From assembly GCA_903789415.1 (NCBI GenBank), contig CAIFEG010000003.1, positions 1 through 33,523 of the forward strand: a stretch of 33,523 nt of DNA, in the 5' to 3' direction. Positions 1 through 7,915 of the stretch are shown one piece after another. Position numbers and translations under genes: made by a program. The DNA is from an uncultured Eggerthellaceae bacterium. Its GTDB lineage: Bacteria; Actinomycetota; Coriobacteriia; Coriobacteriales; Eggerthellaceae. The notes under the pieces are model-generated. The model had not been told where the DNA came from and made no database searches. It saw only the letters and a program-made list of their open reading frames with translations. The first letter of the stretch is position 1; every line of letters begins with the position of its first letter.

Positions 1-34
1 CAGCTGAGTGTGAGAGGGATTCTTTGCTGTATTG

Positions 35-63
35 TTGAAGTTAGGAATCAAATCACGTATAAT
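35..63 (+). promoter_or_regulatory. Sigma-70-type promoter for yhdT-panF
   Basis: A TTGAAG box at 35-40 is followed by a 17-bp spacer and a perfect TATAAT at 58-63. The yhdT start codon lies 34 bases further on. This is the best housekeeping promoter match found by eye in the window. No operator is evident. Confidence 0.65.
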
Positions 64-97
64 TGTGAACAATGTACCCGTAATTTGAAAGAGAAGA

Positions 98-400
98 ATG
101 TCAAAGCAAACTCCCAGTTATGCGCAAAAAATAAACCACGCAGCCTATGAAGCAAAAGTAGCCGGTGTGGGCTTGTTGCTCACGATTATCGTTTGGTGCG
201 TCTTGGGATTTGGCCTTTCAAATGTAGATGTCGCATTCTTCGGAATTCCCCTATGGGTATGGGCTGGATGCCTTGGCACCTGGGCATTTGCGATTATTTT
301 TTCAATCTACATGGCGCGCCATGTGATCAGTGACGTTCCACTTGATAGCCCAGAAGACCCCACAAAAGAAGCACAGCAAACGGAAAGTAGTCAACGATGA
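98..400 (+). CDS. yhdT: YhdT family small membrane protein (DUF997), partner of PanF
   Basis: This is a 100-residue protein with two hydrophobic segments, at about residues 22-43 and 50-72, and a short charged tail. The pattern of an N-terminal His-Ala-x-Tyr-Glu-Ala stretch, then Val-Trp, then Gly-Ile-Pro-x-Trp, then an Asp-Val-Pro-Leu motif after the second helix matches the YhdT/DUF997 family. That family is regularly encoded just before the sodium/pantothenate symporter and is regarded as its small companion. The stop overlaps the panF start as ATGA, so the two are probably translationally coupled. The ribosome binding site is weak and purine-rich (GAGAAG directly before the ATG). The family assignment is firm, but the biochemical role is known only by association. 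Confidence 0.8.
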   Translation: MSKQTPSYAQKINHAAYEAKVAGVGLLLTIIVWCVLGFGLSNVDVAFFGIPLWVWAGCLGTWAFAIIFSIYMARHVISDVPLDSPEDPTKEAQQTESSQR

Positions 401-1899
401 ATTTTCTTGTGCTTCTACCCCTCATACTATTTTTAGCGCTGGCAATGCATATCGGCTGGCGTGCGCGTCACCAGTCCCAGGGAAACGGAAGTTTTATTTC
501 CGATTACTACATCGGAAATCGCACCTTGGGCGGCTTTGTGCTGGCCATGACAACGATTGCCACATATGGTTCCGTGAGCTCATTTGTAGGCGGACCAGGA
601 CAGGCATGGAGCGTGGGCTTTGGATGGCTGTATATGTCAGCCGTCCAAGTGACGGGACTCTTCTTGCTGTTTGGTATTCTTGGAAAAAAGATGGCACTGG
701 TCTCGCGGCGCATCAATGCGGTCACGGTGATTGATGTTTTACGCGCGCGTTTTGGATCTGATGCGCTTGCGGTTACGGCCGCGGTCATCATGGTGGTCTT
801 CTTTATCTCCACGATGGTTGCTCAGTTCGTGGGCGCGGCGAACCTTTTCCAAGCAGTCACGGGGTATTCCTATACCTGGGGACTCGTGATCTTCGGCATC
901 GCTGTCATTCTGTTCACGACCGTCGGTGGCTTCCGCGGAGTTGCGTTTACCGACACGCTCTGTGGTATCGTCATGCTTGCGGGCATCGTCATTTTGGGCT
1001 GGTCAATCTTTAGCGCTGGTGGCGGACTCACCAACATTATGGACACCATTCGCCAGCAGGATCCCGCCATGCTCACACCCACCGACAACGGTGGCATGCC
1101 GCTCGGGCTTTATTTTACGCAGTGGCTTTTAGTGGGCGTTTTTACGTTTTCGCTTCCCCAGTCGGTCGTGCGTACCATGGGATTTCGCGACACGCACGCC
1201 ATGAAAAATGCCATGGTTTCTGGCACGGTGATCATTGGAGCCATGATGATCGGAGTGACGGCACTCGGCGTATTTTCGCGTGGAATTCTTACCGAACCAC
1301 TTTCTACCTATGGAACCGTGGACAATATTATTCCTGCGGTGATTGCTGCCACCATGCCTCCATGGCTTGCAGGAATTGAAATTGTCGGCCCCATTGCAGC
1401 ATCTATTTCAACAGTGTCTTCGCTGTTGATTGCCGCATCATCGGCGCTGATCAAAGACTTATGGCTGCATCATTGCCAGGTCAAGAAAAAACAGGTCAAA
1501 GAGCACACGATTGAACGCTCCAGCCAATACATCACCTTCGGAATTGGCGTCATCGTTTTTCTGTGCGCCATCAATCCTCCATCGGTCATCTGGCGCATCA
1601 ACATGTTTGCATTCGGCGGACTTGAAACGGCGTTCTGCTGGGTGCTGCTTTTGGGACTTTTCTGGAAACGTGCGAATGCGACCGGTGCACTCATTTCCAT
1701 GATCGGCGGCGATGTTGTCTACTGTCTGTGTATGGCGATCGGATTCCGCCCCTTCGGACTCCATCAAATTGTAATTGGAGCTGTCATTTCGCTCATAGGT
1801 ATGATCGTTGGATCACTCATAGGAAAACCGTCAAGTAAATTCGCGATGGATGTCTTTTTCCCGCAAGAATCTTATAGTAAAACGGAACAACAACACTAA
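397..1899 (+). CDS. panF: Sodium/pantothenate symporter PanF
   Basis: This 500-residue integral membrane protein of the sodium:solute symporter (SSS) family would import pantothenate, the coenzyme A precursor, with sodium. About 12-13 hydrophobic segments are visible along the length. The N-terminal region carries the SSS pattern of a Tyr-Tyr-Ile-Gly-Asn-Arg stretch followed by a Gly- and Ser-rich helix (Ala-Thr-Tyr-Gly-Ser-Val-Ser-Ser-Phe). A Gly-Gly-Phe-Arg-Gly-Val motif appears near residue 178, and a Ser-Leu-Pro-Gln motif near residue 253 is typical of PanF. Length is close to that of E. coli PanF. Its position directly behind yhdT with a 4-bp overlap supports PanF over other SSS members. 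A 160-bp gap with a tandem repeat follows, and no terminator hairpin was found. Confidence 0.88.
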   Translation: MNFLVLLPLILFLALAMHIGWRARHQSQGNGSFISDYYIGNRTLGGFVLAMTTIATYGSVSSFVGGPGQAWSVGFGWLYMSAVQVTGLFLLFGILGKKMALVSRRINAVTVIDVLRARFGSDALAVTAAVIMVVFFISTMVAQFVGAANLFQAVTGYSYTWGLVIFGIAVILFTTVGGFRGVAFTDTLCGIVMLAGIVILGWSIFSAGGGLTNIMDTIRQQDPAMLTPTDNGGMPLGLYFTQWLLVGVFTFSLPQSVVRTMGFRDTHAMKNAMVSGTVIIGAMMIGVTALGVFSRGILTEPLSTYGTVDNIIPAVIAATMPPWLAGIEIVGPIAASISTVSSLLIAASSALIKDLWLHHCQVKKKQVKEHTIERSSQYITFGIGVIVFLCAINPPSVIWRINMFAFGGLETAFCWVLLLGLFWKRANATGALISMIGGDVVYCLCMAIGFRPFGLHQIVIGAVISLIGMIVGSLIGKPSSKFAMDVFFPQESYSKTEQQH

Positions 1900-1938
1900 C
1901 GAATCAAGACGATGAATGCGTGCTCTTGCTTCCTGGAA

Positions 1939-2014
1939 CTTGCGGCCTTCAGGTTTCGGCTTTCGGCTTTTAGTTTTGGCTTGTGGCCTTCAGGTTTCGG
2001 CTTTCGGCTTTTAG
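1939..2014. repeat. Two-copy 41-bp-period direct repeat
   Basis: Two 35-bp copies lie at 1939-1973 and 1980-2014. They differ at one base (C versus T at the fifth position) and are spaced at a 41-bp period. Each copy itself contains the near-duplicate TTTCGGC-TTTCGGC. The array fills most of the gap between panF and the ABC-F gene and shows no coding potential. A shorter CAGGATG duplication lies just downstream at about 2019-2036. Confidence 0.85.
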
Positions 2015-2059
2015 CCTCCAGGATGCTTTCAGGATGACGCTATAAGAGGAAATTGCACT

Positions 2060-3886
2060 ATGACGGTTATGCTTTCTTGCAATAATGTCCGCATGGATTA
2101 CCCCACCAAATCGGTTTTTTCTGATTTATCGCTGGGCGTCAACACCGGCGACAGGATTGGAATTGTCGGAAGCAACGGCGATGGAAAATCCACCCTACTC
2201 AATATTTTGTCGCGGCGCGTAGCCCCGACGGATGGCGACGTTGTCTATAACGGAACTTCAACCGTGGGTGTTTTAAGTCAAAGCGATGATTTCAACGACG
2301 ACGACACCGTCGATTCGCAGCTTGGCGCTTCCGGGCAGGCGTACACCTGGAAGGCTGATCGGAACGCCCGTACCATCGTCAACACTCTCTTGCGTGATGT
2401 GAGCCTGGACGCAACCATTGGCACACTTTCGGGAGGACAACGGCGGCGACTTGACTTGGCACGTCTTCTGATTGGCGACTGGGATATTTTGATGCTCGAC
2501 GAGCCAACGAATCACCTGGATATCGGTGCAATCAACTGGCTTGCACAGCACTTAAAAACGCGCTGGCATGAGGGCGAAGGCGCGCTGTTGGTGGTTACCC
2601 ACGATCGGTGGTTCTTAGATGAAGTATGCCAGTCGATGTGGGAAGTTCACGATGGCGAGGTCGAGCCCTTTGAAGGTGGATATTCTGCCTACATCATGCA
2701 ACGCGTCGAGCGCGAACGGTTGCGCCAGCAAGCGCTTACCAAGCGCAAAAATGAACTTCGCAAAGAGCTTGCATGGTTATCCCGTGGCGCACAGGCGCGC
2801 AGAAGCAAGCCGAAATTCCATGTTGAGGCAGCTCAAAAGCTTATTGCCGATGAACCCCCTGTGCGCAATTCCATCGAGCTGAAGCAAATGGCAACGGCAC
2901 GATTGGGCAAACAGGTCGTGGATCTGCAAGATGTATGTATGACGCGCGGCGGGAAGACACTCTTCGAGGATGTGACTTGGAGTATCGGTCCCGGTGACCG
3001 TATCGGAATTCTAGGTGAAAACGGCGTTGGCAAATCAACATTGCTCCAAATAATCCAGGGAAAACTCAAGCCCACCTGGGGTCATGTCAAAATTGGCAAA
3101 ACGGTTAAATTCGGCGCCCTTACACAAAACCTCGACGAGCTTAAAGATATTCAGGACGACGTGGTGCGCGAAGTGTGCAAACGCTACAACTCGTATTACG
3201 TGGTCGATGGGAAGAAAACCTCCCCCGTACAACTGTTGCAACGCCTGGGCTTTTCCTCAGATCAGCTCAACGCTCGCGTGAAAGATCTATCCGGGGGTCA
3301 GCGACGGCGCATGCAGTTTCTATTCACGCTGTTCGATGAGCCAAATGTTTTAATCTTAGACGAGCCAGGAAACGACATGGACACCGACATGCTTTCGGTA
3401 ATGGAAGATTTGCTCGATTCATGGCCGGGAACGCTCATTTTAGTCAGCCATGATCGCTATATGCTCGAGCGCGTCTGCGACATGGAGTACGCAATTATCG
3501 GCACCCATGTGCGCTCATGTCCTGGTGGCGTTGATGAGTACTTACGCCTGCTAGAAGAAGAAACGGCACATCCCGTGCCGAAACAACCCGCAAAGCAGTC
3601 AACAACTCCCACCGCCGAACGCAATAAGGAGTTAAAGGCCAACGGAAAGCTCACCAGTGGCGAGGCGTATGAGCTACGCAAAAAAGTGGCAAGCGCACAA
3701 CGTAAAGTAAACACGCAAGAAAAACGGGTGGCGAAAGCCCAGCAAGCGCTCGCCGATGCCGATCCGTTTGATTTTGCGAAGCTTGAAGAGTTGCAAAAGA
3801 ATATCGACGCCGAAAAAGCTCGGCAGGAAAAACTTGAAGACGAGTGGCTTGAGCTTGAAGAAAAACTCGAAGAAGGAACCGAGTGA
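2060..3886 (+). CDS. ABC-F family ATP-binding protein (Uup-like, duplicated ATPase)
   Basis: This is a 608-residue soluble protein with two ABC ATPase domains and no membrane segments, the ABC-F layout. Domain 1 has Walker A (GSNGDGKST) at residues 37-45, an SGGQRRR signature near 127, and Walker B ending in DEPTNHLD. Domain 2 has Walker A (GENGVGKST) near 319-327, another SGGQRRR, and the variant EPGNDMD in place of EPTNHLD, which I associate with the actinobacterial Uup-like branch. A charged, Lys/Glu-rich helical C-terminus (about residues 535-608) resembles the Uup coiled coil that binds nucleic acid. ABC-F proteins act on the ribosome, in translation factor or antibiotic protection roles, or in genome stability for Uup. 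Which applies here cannot be decided. AGAGGA sits about 9 bases before the ATG. Confidence 0.85.
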   Translation: MTVMLSCNNVRMDYPTKSVFSDLSLGVNTGDRIGIVGSNGDGKSTLLNILSRRVAPTDGDVVYNGTSTVGVLSQSDDFNDDDTVDSQLGASGQAYTWKADRNARTIVNTLLRDVSLDATIGTLSGGQRRRLDLARLLIGDWDILMLDEPTNHLDIGAINWLAQHLKTRWHEGEGALLVVTHDRWFLDEVCQSMWEVHDGEVEPFEGGYSAYIMQRVERERLRQQALTKRKNELRKELAWLSRGAQARRSKPKFHVEAAQKLIADEPPVRNSIELKQMATARLGKQVVDLQDVCMTRGGKTLFEDVTWSIGPGDRIGILGENGVGKSTLLQIIQGKLKPTWGHVKIGKTVKFGALTQNLDELKDIQDDVVREVCKRYNSYYVVDGKKTSPVQLLQRLGFSSDQLNARVKDLSGGQRRRMQFLFTLFDEPNVLILDEPGNDMDTDMLSVMEDLLDSWPGTLILVSHDRYMLERVCDMEYAIIGTHVRSCPGGVDEYLRLLEEETAHPVPKQPAKQSTTPTAERNKELKANGKLTSGEAYELRKKVASAQRKVNTQEKRVAKAQQALADADPFDFAKLEELQKNIDAEKARQEKLEDEWLELEEKLEEGTE

Positions 3887-3925
3887 GTAGACTGCTGGTC
3901 GCTCTTCATTCTTTTCTATGGTGTG

Positions 3926-4807
3926 CTACAGGCCAATCTCTTCCGTTCCCGTCTTTCCCAAGACCACATACGTGCGAAATCCGGCTTTCTTCGCCAGCTC
4001 TTCTGCTTGGGGAAACCAATATCGCAGCGTCGACTTGTCATGAGCGTCGCTGGAAAAGACAATTCGTCCGCCACCGTCGTGAATTGCCTTGAGAATTTCA
4101 AACGATGGGTAGGGCGTGGTGCGATAGCCACGGGATATGGCACCGGTATTGATTTCGAACGGGACACCCAAAGGTAAAAGCGACTTTAGCGCGCCCCTCC
4201 ACGCCGCAACATAGCGCGGATGGTGTTCATCAAAAAGCGGCGTCTGCTCTTGGAATTTCGTGATGAGATCAAAGTGTCCAATAATCTGGCAGTGTGTTGT
4301 GCGAACCACATCGGCTTCTTCACGGAAAAAGTCTTCGATCAGGCCGTATATATCCCCGTCATATAACGTGTGCGCCGCCCACCTGAGCACATCGGCGGTT
4401 TCGTCAACAGGCACATAGCAGCCGCCGTCGGCAAACTTGACGACCTCAGGCGCCGTTGCGGTAAGTTGCTCGCCCGCAGCCGCATCCAGCTTTTTAAATA
4501 CATAATGCACGGATCCCACCGCGTAGTCGAACGCAGTCGTATCCTGCTTCGAAAAATAATCCAGCTCCAGGCCGCACAGAATCTGAAGTTGATCTTTATA
4601 TCTGCTTGCCAGCCCGCGGACATCGCGCGCGTAACGCATCGCTGTCTGCGGATTCATCGCATAGCTCGTATCAAACGGGGTATATGCATGCCCCGAAAAG
4701 CCGAGCCGCGTCATGCCTTCGTCGATTGCCTGGCGAACAATCTCTTCGGGAGTATTCTTACCATCACAGTAGGTCGTATGCGTGTGAAAGTTTGTCGTAA
4801 TGGACAT
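3926..4807 (-). CDS. hisJ: Histidinol-phosphatase, PHP superfamily (HisJ/HisK type)
   Basis: This 293-residue enzyme would remove phosphate from L-histidinol phosphate, the penultimate step of histidine synthesis. The N-terminus carries the PHP metal site His-x-His (FHTHTTYCDG, residues 7-16). Further metal-ligand motifs follow: GFSGH, a GLELDYF stretch, VGSVHYV, GHFDLI, and a C-terminal FSSDAH. The open frame extends upstream to 4927. I chose 4807 because the His-x-His then lies near the N-terminus as in the family, and AGGGAGA (4814-4820) sits 6 bases before the ATG. It follows hisIE across a 194-bp gap filled with repeats, so it may be the last gene of the operon or have its own promoter. 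It supplies the phosphatase step, because HisB here has no phosphatase domain. Confidence 0.88.
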   Translation of the reverse strand: MSITTNFHTHTTYCDGKNTPEEIVRQAIDEGMTRLGFSGHAYTPFDTSYAMNPQTAMRYARDVRGLASRYKDQLQILCGLELDYFSKQDTTAFDYAVGSVHYVFKKLDAAAGEQLTATAPEVVKFADGGCYVPVDETADVLRWAAHTLYDGDIYGLIEDFFREEADVVRTTHCQIIGHFDLITKFQEQTPLFDEHHPRYVAAWRGALKSLLPLGVPFEINTGAISRGYRTTPYPSFEILKAIHDGGGRIVFSSDAHDKSTLRYWFPQAEELAKKAGFRTYVVLGKTGTEEIGL

Positions 4808-4845
4808 CGAGTATCTCCCTTGGCACGTATGCAGAATTACGGAAA

Positions 4846-5001
4846 CAAAATTTGATGGCAGGTGCCGATTAACGTTGCTGGCAGGCCCAACTAATATTGA
4901 TGACAGGTGCCAACTTTTTGGCGGCACGCCCGATTAATATTGATGGCAAGCGTCAACTGATTTTGGCGGCACGCCCGATTAATATTGATGGCCGGCGTTA
5001 G
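4846..5001. repeat. Degenerate ~45-bp tandem repeat between hisIE and hisJ
   Basis: About three and a half degenerate units fill the gap. The last two share an exact 32-bp core at 4916-4947 and 4961-4992, a period of 45. Each unit alternates an ATTGATGGC-type half with a TTGGCGGCACGCCC-type half. Earlier units (from about 4846) are more diverged. The array ends at the hisIE stop codon. No spacers or protein-like reading are seen. Confidence 0.8.
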
Positions 5002-5661
5002 TTAATCCGTCATCTTTTCCTGTTTGACCTTATGGTCAATAACATGGCGACGAGCAAGCTCATCGTGAATATCTTTAAGCGAGATATCCATGTCGATCAT
5101 CAGAACAAGCACATGGTATGCCAAGTCAGAAATCTCATAGATGGTTTCAGCCTTATCGTCGGTGGCTCCAGCGATGACAACCTCGGTGGATTCTTCGCCG
5201 ACCTTCTTTAAGATCTTTTCGCGGCCCTTCTGGAAGAGATAGGTAGTGTATGAACCTTCTTTTGGAGAGGTGCGACGACCATCGATGAGCTTCATCAACC
5301 CTTCGATGGTGAAATCCTCCAGGTCAGGGTTTTTCCACAACGGATTATGGAAACAAGAATATTCGCCCGTATGGCACGCGGGGCCGTCGGCAACGACCAC
5401 GACCTCTAAGGAATCCTTGTCGCAGTCGGCAATAAGCGATACGACATGCTGATAGTTACCGCTGGTCTCTCCCTTGCACCACAGTTCCTTACGCGAACGG
5501 CTCCAATACGTGGCCAAGCCCGTCTCGATGGTTTTTTCGATGCTTTCGCGATTCATGTATGCCTGCATGAGCAGCTTGTGGCTTCCCGCCTCAATAGTTA
5601 CGGCTGGGATCAGGCCATTCTCGTCAAATTTCAGCTCGTCTATATTAAACGATGTCTCCAT
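5002..5661 (-). CDS. hisIE: Bifunctional phosphoribosyl-AMP cyclohydrolase / phosphoribosyl-ATP pyrophosphatase
   Basis: This 219-residue fusion would catalyse the second and third steps of histidine synthesis. The N-terminal HisI domain (about 1-110) has the ATYWSRSRKELWCKGETSGN segment, an Asp-Cys-Asp run, and a PACHTGEYSCF segment carrying zinc-binding cysteines. The C-terminal HisE domain (about 120-212) is an all-alpha MazG-like pyrophosphatase with the pattern GSYTTYLFQKG and then KKVGEEStEVV. The start is set by AAGGAAGG about 7 bases upstream. The gene lies 22 bp after hisF. Many actinobacteria keep hisI and hisE separate, so the fused form here is of the type common in proteobacteria and Firmicutes. 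The assignment is firm. Confidence 0.93.
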   Translation of the reverse strand: METSFNIDELKFDENGLIPAVTIEAGSHKLLMQAYMNRESIEKTIETGLATYWSRSRKELWCKGETSGNYQHVVSLIADCDKDSLEVVVVADGPACHTGEYSCFHNPLWKNPDLEDFTIEGLMKLIDGRRTSPKEGSYTTYLFQKGREKILKKVGEESTEVVIAGATDDKAETIYEISDLAYHVLVLMIDMDISLKDIHDELARRHVIDHKVKQEKMTD

Positions 5662-5683
5662 GATTTTCCTTCCTTAAGAAAAC

Positions 5684-6457
5684 CTATTCCGCGTCTCTCG
5701 TGATTCGTACGTTAATGCCTTCCTTGCGCAGCTCGCGTTTGAGCTCCGGGATTTCCACTTCGCCAAAGTGGAAAATCGAAGCCGCGAGTCCCGCATCCAC
5801 CTTGGGAATCTTCTTGAAAAGTTCTACAAAGTCTTCGATACATCCCGCGCCACCGCTCGCAATCACCGGCACGTTTACCGCATCGCATACTTTTTGTAGA
5901 AGTGGCAGATCAAAACCTTGTTTTACCCCATCGGTATCGATGGAGTTCACCACCACTTCGCCTGCGCCCAAGTCAACACCGCGCTTGATCCATTCGATGG
6001 CATCCATTCCCGTATTGTCGCGACCGCCGCGCGAAAATACCTGATACGTTCCATCTACCAGGGAAATGTCTACAGAAAGGACAACGCACTGGTCGCCATA
6101 TTTTTCTGCCGCCTGCCGAATGAGATCGGGATTGCGAATAGCTCCCGAGTTCACGCTCACCTTGTCGGCGCCGCACTTGAGCACACGATCGAAATCCTCA
6201 ACCGTACTGATGCCACCACCAACGGTCAGCGGAATGAAAATTTTGGACGCAACCTGGCGAAGAATGTCGGTAAACAGCTTTCTGCCTTCTGCCGATGCGG
6301 TGATGTCGTAGAACACCAGCTCATCGGCACCGGCACGACTGTAATATTGTCCCAGTTCAACCGGGGATGATACATCGGAAAGCCCTTTAAATTTCACGCC
6401 CTTGACCACGCGGCCATCCTTCACATCCAGGCAAGGAATGATTCGTTTTGTGATCAT
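5684..6457 (-). CDS. hisF: Imidazole glycerol phosphate synthase, cyclase subunit HisF
   Basis: This 257-residue (beta/alpha)8 barrel pairs with HisH. It would use ammonia from HisH to turn PRFAR into imidazole glycerol phosphate and AICAR. It begins with the family pattern ITKRIIPCLDVKDGRVVKG. The two catalytic aspartates are visible as Asp11 and Asp130 (LSVDIS). Phosphate-binding glycines appear in TVGGGI and near the C-terminus in VIASGGAG. Length is standard. The ATG overlaps the hisA stop as ATGA. A strong AGGGAGGAAC ribosome binding site (6461-6470) lies inside the 3' end of hisA, so the two are tightly coupled. Its glutaminase partner, hisH, is two genes upstream. Confidence 0.96.
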   Translation of the reverse strand: MITKRIIPCLDVKDGRVVKGVKFKGLSDVSSPVELGQYYSRAGADELVFYDITASAEGRKLFTDILRQVASKIFIPLTVGGGISTVEDFDRVLKCGADKVSVNSGAIRNPDLIRQAAEKYGDQCVVLSVDISLVDGTYQVFSRGGRDNTGMDAIEWIKRGVDLGAGEVVVNSIDTDGVKQGFDLPLLQKVCDAVNVPVIASGGAGCIEDFVELFKKIPKVDAGLAASIFHFGEVEIPELKRELRKEGINVRITRDAE

Positions 6458-7287
6458 GATGTTCCTCCCTGTCGTGGAGATTGTTGCAACTGCGTAGATT
6501 GTTGCAACTGTGCAGATTCCTCCGAAATGTTTGTACGCCGATTTCCCGAACCAGATTGTTGATCTACGGAATCACCGGCAAGCTGGAGAGCTTTCTTCAG
6601 ATCGATTGCCCCCGTGTAGTAGGCCTTACCGATAATCGCGCCATACATCCCCATGTCTTTTAAGGCTTGCACATCTTCCAAACTGGAAACGCCGCCGCTC
6701 GCCACGAAGTTCATTGTAGGAAATTTGGCTGTGAGCTGCTGATACATCTGTCTGTTCGTTCCGTTCATGGCCCCATCGCGCGAAACATCGGTGCAGATAA
6801 TGGTGCGAACGCCCAGGTTTGCCATCTGTGAGCAGAAATCATCCAAGGTATAGCGCGATGTTTCTTTCCATCCCTTGATGGCAACAAACCCATCTTTAAT
6901 ATCGGCACCCACGGCAATCTTTTCGCCATACGCTTTTGCAGCCTGCGCCACCAGATCCTGATTGGTGACTGCCGCCGTTCCTAAAATGACGCGGCTAAAC
7001 CCCGCATCGATATAGGAGCGAATGACATCCATGGAGCGGATTCCGCCGCCGATTTCAGCCTTGAGTCCCGTATCGTTGAGGATCTCAAGCGCGGTTTCCA
7101 TATTCGGCGTACCGCCATCACGTGCGCCCTGAAGATCTACCAGGTGAATCCACCGTGCTCCCGTTTCCCGGAACTTTTTCGCCGTATGCACGGGATGTTC
7201 ATCGTAGACGGTCATCTGCTGATAGTCGCCCTTATACAGACGCACCGCTTTGCCGTCATACATATCTATCGCCGGAAGAATTACCAT
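6454..7287 (-). CDS. hisA: HisA ProFAR isomerase with an added repetitive C-terminal tail
   Basis: This 277-residue (beta/alpha)8 isomerase would convert ProFAR to PRFAR. The family start pattern LPAIDMYDGKAVRLYKGDY is present, with catalytic Asp8 and Asp129 (VGADIKDG) and phosphate sites AEIGGGIR and VASGGVSS. The open frame reaches 7428, but the upstream 47 residues are unlike HisA. I take the ATG at 7287, 10 bases past the hisH stop and with an AGGGG ribosome binding site. The barrel ends near residue 237. About 40 further residues are low-complexity (Gln, Ser, Asn) and contain the duplicated hexapeptide QLQQS-x, encoded by an 18-bp DNA repeat at 6478-6513. HisA proteins are usually about 240 residues, so this tail is an oddity probably made by repeat expansion. 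Confidence 0.94.
   Translation of the reverse strand: MVILPAIDMYDGKAVRLYKGDYQQMTVYDEHPVHTAKKFRETGARWIHLVDLQGARDGGTPNMETALEILNDTGLKAEIGGGIRSMDVIRSYIDAGFSRVILGTAAVTNQDLVAQAAKAYGEKIAVGADIKDGFVAIKGWKETSRYTLDDFCSQMANLGVRTIICTDVSRDGAMNGTNRQMYQQLTAKFPTMNFVASGGVSSLEDVQALKDMGMYGAIIGKAYYTGAIDLKKALQLAGDSVDQQSGSGNRRTNISEESAQLQQSTQLQQSPRQGGTS
6478..6519. repeat. 18-bp tandem repeat inside the 3' end of hisA
   Basis: Two 18-bp units (AGATTGTTGCAACTG plus CGT or TGC) lie at 6478-6495 and 6496-6513, followed by a 6-bp partial third unit. They are in frame with hisA and encode the duplicated Gln/Leu/Ser hexapeptide of its tail. The array sits just upstream of the hisF ribosome binding site. Confidence 0.85.
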
Positions 7288-7297
7288 GTGCGCACCC

Positions 7298-7906
7298 CTA
7301 CATTTCCGCAAAGTTCCGTAGAATCCGAAGCCCCACCGTGCCACTCTTTTCAGGATGGAACTGGCTGCCCATGACGTTGCCGCGTGCAACCGCAGCGGTA
7401 AGTTCTGCGCCGTACTCGGTGGTTGCAAGAATATTTTCCGACGGCGTTATCGCACTGTATGAATGGACAAAATACACGCAGTCCCCGTCCTCAATGCCCG
7501 CAAGCAGCGGATGCGCTTTGCGGATATTCAGGCTGTTCCAGCCAATGTGCGGAACTTTCAAATCGCGGGGAATGCGCTCTTTAATGTCGCGCACTTCTCC
7601 TGGGATAAGGCCCAGGCCTTCATAGACACCGTTTTCGAAACTCTTGTCGAAAAGAAGCTGCATCCCAAGGCAAATCCCCAACAACGGCTTGCCCTCGGAA
7701 GCTTGCTCGCGGACCAAGTTTCCCAGATTGTCCTTGGCGAGGAGTTCAGTGGCATCGCGGAATGCACCTACGCCAGGAAGAATGAGCTTATCAGCCCGGC
7801 GTATTTCCTCCGGATCTCTGGTAACCGTCGCCTCTCCTCCGATTGCCTTGACCGAAGACATCAGGGAGAACAGATTTCCCAGTCCATAATCAATAATTGC
7901 GATCAT
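7298..7906 (-). CDS. hisH: Imidazole glycerol phosphate synthase, glutaminase subunit HisH
   Basis: This 202-residue class I glutamine amidotransferase would supply ammonia to HisF. The start IAIIDYGLGNL is diagnostic of HisH. The nucleophile Cys79 lies in LLGICLGMQLLF. The other two members of the triad, His184 and Glu186, lie in SQFHPEKSG near the C-terminus. The oxyanion-loop PGVGAF motif appears at residues 44-49. Length is normal. It sits 9 bp after hisB and 10 bp before hisA. The annotation is firm. Confidence 0.96.
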   Translation of the reverse strand: MIAIIDYGLGNLFSLMSSVKAIGGEATVTRDPEEIRRADKLILPGVGAFRDATELLAKDNLGNLVREQASEGKPLLGICLGMQLLFDKSFENGVYEGLGLIPGEVRDIKERIPRDLKVPHIGWNSLNIRKAHPLLAGIEDGDCVYFVHSYSAITPSENILATTEYGAELTAAVARGNVMGSQFHPEKSGTVGLRILRNFAEM

Positions 7907-7915
7907 GCGACACTC

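Noticed and set aside
3457-3909. 150-residue minus-strand Ser-rich open frame.
   Set aside because: It is the reverse of the Lys/Glu-rich 3' end of the ABC-F gene, so its composition is a shadow.
4808-4927. N-terminal extension of the histidinol phosphatase.
   Set aside because: The added residues are encoded by the repeat region, and the PHP His-x-His motif belongs at the N-terminus. A good ribosome binding site supports 4807.
7288-7428. 47-residue N-terminal extension of HisA.
   Set aside because: It would overlap hisH in another frame and is unlike any HisA. The LPAID motif belongs at the start.
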